Shown here piece by piece: positions 6,811-8,746 of a stretch of 8,746 nucleotides of DNA. Source of the stretch: UKL13-2 sp044228625 (lineage in GTDB: Bacteria; Pseudomonadota; Gammaproteobacteria; Burkholderiales; Usitatibacteraceae). Below the pieces are notes generated by a model. That model did no database searches. It worked only from the letters and a program-made list of their open reading frames with translations, and was not told where the DNA came from. Every line of letters starts with the position of its first letter. Within the stretch, counting starts at the first letter, position 1. The DNA lies in the NCBI GenBank assembly GCA_044228625.1, contig JBGAUM010000133.1:1-8746 (forward strand), in the 5' to 3' direction. The position numbers and the translations under genes were made by a program.

Positions 6811-8015
6811 TTACTTTCCGGCGCACTCTCATGAATGACAACAGAACCCAGCGCGGATTTACCCTGGTCGAGATCCTTGTAGGCATGGTGATCGGCCTGC
6901 TTTGCATGCTTGCCATCCAGCAATTTTTTGCAGTTTCGGAACGCCAAAAGCGTACGACCACGGGGGGTTCCGACGCGCAAACAAGCGGCGCCGTTGCATT
7001 GTTTTCCCTGGAGCGCGAAGCCCGGCTGGCCGGCTTCGGGACGTCTTCCGATGAACTACTCAAGTGCAACTCTGTGTTTGTCTATGACGACACTTCCGGC
7101 TCCACCAAGGCGGTTAGCTATTCCCCGATCACGATCAATCCGCCGGCCAGCCGCGTACTGCCTGGCCAGAATGGAACGGATGTGATCCAAATCGTCTACA
7201 GCTCTTCTGAAGGTGTTTCCATCGGCACCGGTGCAAATCAGCCGTCACTGTCTTCGGCAAATTTCAAGGTGAAAAGCCGGTACGGATTCACCCAAGGTGA
7301 TCTGGCAATTGCAATCCAGGACTTTGGAAATGCAAAAGGTGCGCAATGCACGATGTACGAAATTACCCAGGTGGCTGGCCAATGCGGGACGCCGCCCGGC
7401 GGACAAAGTGACGTTTTGGTGGCCGGCTCCGGCGCGTACAAGAACGTCTACAAGAACTGCACCAACGGGCAGTCACGGTGGAACGGGCCGGCAGCCTTTC
7501 CGACACCAGCTGGTGAGCCTGCCATTCAGCAGATCACCAATGGAACCCTGTACAACGTGGGTCCGTTGCCGACGAACCAGGCATATGCGATTCGAAACAA
7601 CAACTTGACGGCTTGCGATGTGGCCTTTAGCGACTGCACCTTGGCCGCGAATTTCACCACCGTTGCAGACAATATCGTTGGAATGCGTGCGGTGTATGGT
7701 TGGAACTCTGGCGCAGGCAACACGTTTGAGTGGACCAGAAAAGCGCCGTCCACCCCGGCAGAATGGCAAACATTGTCTGCGATACGTGTGGTGCTGATTG
7801 CCAGAAATGCACAGCCAGACAAGCCCAAAGCCGACGGGACTTGCGATGCAACTCCAGACAAGAATCGGCCGGACAATAACACTTGGATGAGCCAGTCCGT
7901 TGCGGGCGCCGAGATTGACCTCAGCACGCTGGGCGCCGATTGGAGTTGCTATCGCTACAAGATGTTTCAAACGGTTGTGCCGATCCGCAACATCCTCTGG
8001 CGGCCTGGGAGATAA
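6807..8015 (+). CDS. pilW: Type IV pilus minor pilin PilW
   Basis: The 402-residue product is the largest minor pilin here and close to the usual PilW size. The leader ends TQRG, followed by 'FTLVEILVGMVIGLLCMLAI' with Glu at +5. Further PilW hallmarks are 'SLEREARLAGFG' (about 71-82), 'VADNIVGMRAVYGWN' (about 284-298), 'IRVVLIARN' (about 325-334) and the C-terminal 'YKMFQTVVPIRNILWRP'. Several cysteines in the variable middle region probably form disulfides. The ATG at 6807 overlaps the pilV stop as ATGA and gives a 17-residue leader. The in-frame ATG at 6831 would give a 9-residue leader (MNDNRTQRG) nearer the common length. Neither has a good Shine-Dalgarno sequence; I kept the coupled one. 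Confidence 0.92.
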   Translation: MITFRRTLMNDNRTQRGFTLVEILVGMVIGLLCMLAIQQFFAVSERQKRTTTGGSDAQTSGAVALFSLEREARLAGFGTSSDELLKCNSVFVYDDTSGSTKAVSYSPITINPPASRVLPGQNGTDVIQIVYSSSEGVSIGTGANQPSLSSANFKVKSRYGFTQGDLAIAIQDFGNAKGAQCTMYEITQVAGQCGTPPGGQSDVLVAGSGAYKNVYKNCTNGQSRWNGPAAFPTPAGEPAIQQITNGTLYNVGPLPTNQAYAIRNNNLTACDVAFSDCTLAANFTTVADNIVGMRAVYGWNSGAGNTFEWTRKAPSTPAEWQTLSAIRVVLIARNAQPDKPKADGTCDATPDKNRPDNNTWMSQSVAGAEIDLSTLGADWSCYRYKMFQTVVPIRNILWRPGR

Positions 8016-8017
8016 CC

Positions 8018-8641
8018 GTGCACACAGCAAGCCGATTTCGCCAAACGGGCGTCGTGTTGTTTATCTCCCTCATTGCGCTGGTTGCAATGTCTTTGGCTGC
8101 AATTGCCCTGGTTCGATCCATCGACACCGGTACGATTGTCGCGGGCAACCTGTCATTCAAACAGAGCGCCGTCCTGTCTTCGGATTATGGGATTGAAGTC
8201 GCGCGCAACTGGCTGATGGCGAACAAACCCTCCCTTTCAGGGGACGTGCCTGCTGAAGGATATTACGCGTCCAGGCAGGCGACCTTGGACATCACTGGCA
8301 CCGCCACGAGTGCGCTGACCGATGACGTCAACTGGGATGGTACCAACGGATCTGCGCTTGTGACGCCCAAAAGCGTGCTGTTCGGTTCCAACACCAAAGA
8401 CAGCTCAGGCAACACGGTGTCGTTTGTCATTAACCGGCTTTGCGAAATAGTCGGATCGACCAATGCGCCGTCCCAGTCATGTGCGACTTCCACTACAACG
8501 GACAGCGGGAGTACCAAGGACGCGCCCCGGTACGACCAGTATGGCCTGACAGAGAAGCAGACTATTTACTATCGCGTAACTGTTCGGGTTGCCGGCCCTC
8601 GTAATACTCAAACCTTCATTCAGACCTTGTTGCTTTTCTGA
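8018..8641 (+). CDS. pilX: Type IV pilus assembly protein PilX
   Basis: The 207-residue product begins at GTG 8018, 2 nt after the pilW stop, with GGGAG just upstream. The frame stays open back to 7940 inside pilW, but that part is not pilin-like. The N-terminus 'RFRQTG|VVLFISLIALVAM' is followed by 'RSIDTGTIVAGNLSFKQSA', the PilX N-terminal domain. No Glu is present at +5 after the presumed cleavage; Ile stands there. The C-terminal 'YYRVTVRVAGPRNTQTFIQ' block (about 184-202) is also typical of PilX in Burkholderiales. PilX works with PilV, PilW, FimT/U and PilY1 in pilus priming. The middle region is Ser/Thr/Gly-rich with two Cys that may pair. Confidence 0.9.
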   Translation: MHTASRFRQTGVVLFISLIALVAMSLAAIALVRSIDTGTIVAGNLSFKQSAVLSSDYGIEVARNWLMANKPSLSGDVPAEGYYASRQATLDITGTATSALTDDVNWDGTNGSALVTPKSVLFGSNTKDSSGNTVSFVINRLCEIVGSTNAPSQSCATSTTTDSGSTKDAPRYDQYGLTEKQTIYYRVTVRVAGPRNTQTFIQTLLLF

Positions 8642-8668
8642 GGAAGACATCCCAGATTGAGTGCGATC

Positions 8669-8746
8669 ATGAAAGACAAGCAAATGAGAATTCGTTCGAA
8701 GCATCAATGGCTTGCGGGAACTGCCCTTTTCCTTGCGTCGATGAGT
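8669..8746 (+). CDS. pilY1: Probable PilY1 pilus tip adhesin/assembly factor, signal peptide only (cut by window edge)
   Basis: Only 26 codons are inside the window. They encode a basic start (MKDKQMRIRSKHQWL) followed by a hydrophobic run (AGTALFLASM), which looks like a Sec signal peptide. The reading frame is open to the edge. The identity is inferred from position: pilY1 usually follows pilX, and its product is secreted. An in-frame TTG at 8657, downstream of GAGGAAG, and an ATG at 8684 are alternative starts. Nothing of the C-terminal beta-propeller can be checked here. Confidence 0.6.
   Translation, partial: MKDKQMRIRSKHQWLAGTALFLASMS

Noticed and set aside
7473..8030. 185-codon minus-strand frame opposite pilW
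   Set aside because: No domain or start signal; pilW on the plus strand has clear family motifs throughout.

Overview
The window looks like ordinary chromosomal DNA from a betaproteobacterium, probably of the order Burkholderiales. This rests on three things: the lptC-lptA-lptB-rpoN order, the detailed sequence style of the minor pilins (FimT ending in a Cys-Asp-Pro...Cys tail, PilW with a 'VGMRAVYGW'-like block), and a moderately GC-rich composition. No species can be named from the sequence. There is no sign of a phage, insertion sequence, CRISPR array or toxin/defence cassette.

The left two thirds (1-5234) are read from the minus strand. In transcription order they hold a strong sigma-70 promoter (5206-5234), two tandem threonine tRNAs with anticodons CGT and TGT, a DsbD/ScsB-type membrane thiol-disulfide reductase (2802-4898), lptC, lptA, lptB, and the start of rpoN, which runs off the left edge. 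The lpt genes are tightly packed (1-nt gap, 4-nt overlap). They encode the inner-membrane anchor, periplasmic bridge and ATPase of the lipopolysaccharide export machine. RpoN is the alternative sigma factor sigma-54.

A divergent intergenic region (5186-5363) separates this block from a plus-strand type IV pilus cluster: a PilE-family pilin, fimT, pilV, pilW, pilX and the first 26 codons of what is probably pilY1, cut by the right edge. The five complete products have a pilin-like hydrophobic N-terminal helix, four of them with the Glu at +5 of the mature protein. Adjacent genes overlap or nearly touch (GTGTTAG, ATGA, ATGA, 2-nt gap), so they should be one translationally coupled operon. The minor pilins and PilY1 are expected to form the priming/tip complex of the pilus.

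No undescribed system is evident. The items most worth a second look are small: an inverted repeat that would pair the 5' leader of the first tRNA with the spacer after it, the dyad around the tRNA -10 box, the uncertain start of fimT (a perfect Shine-Dalgarno sequence sits in front of a GTT codon), a pilin gene at the head rather than the tail of the minor-pilin operon, and dsbD where many relatives have kdsC upstream of lptC.
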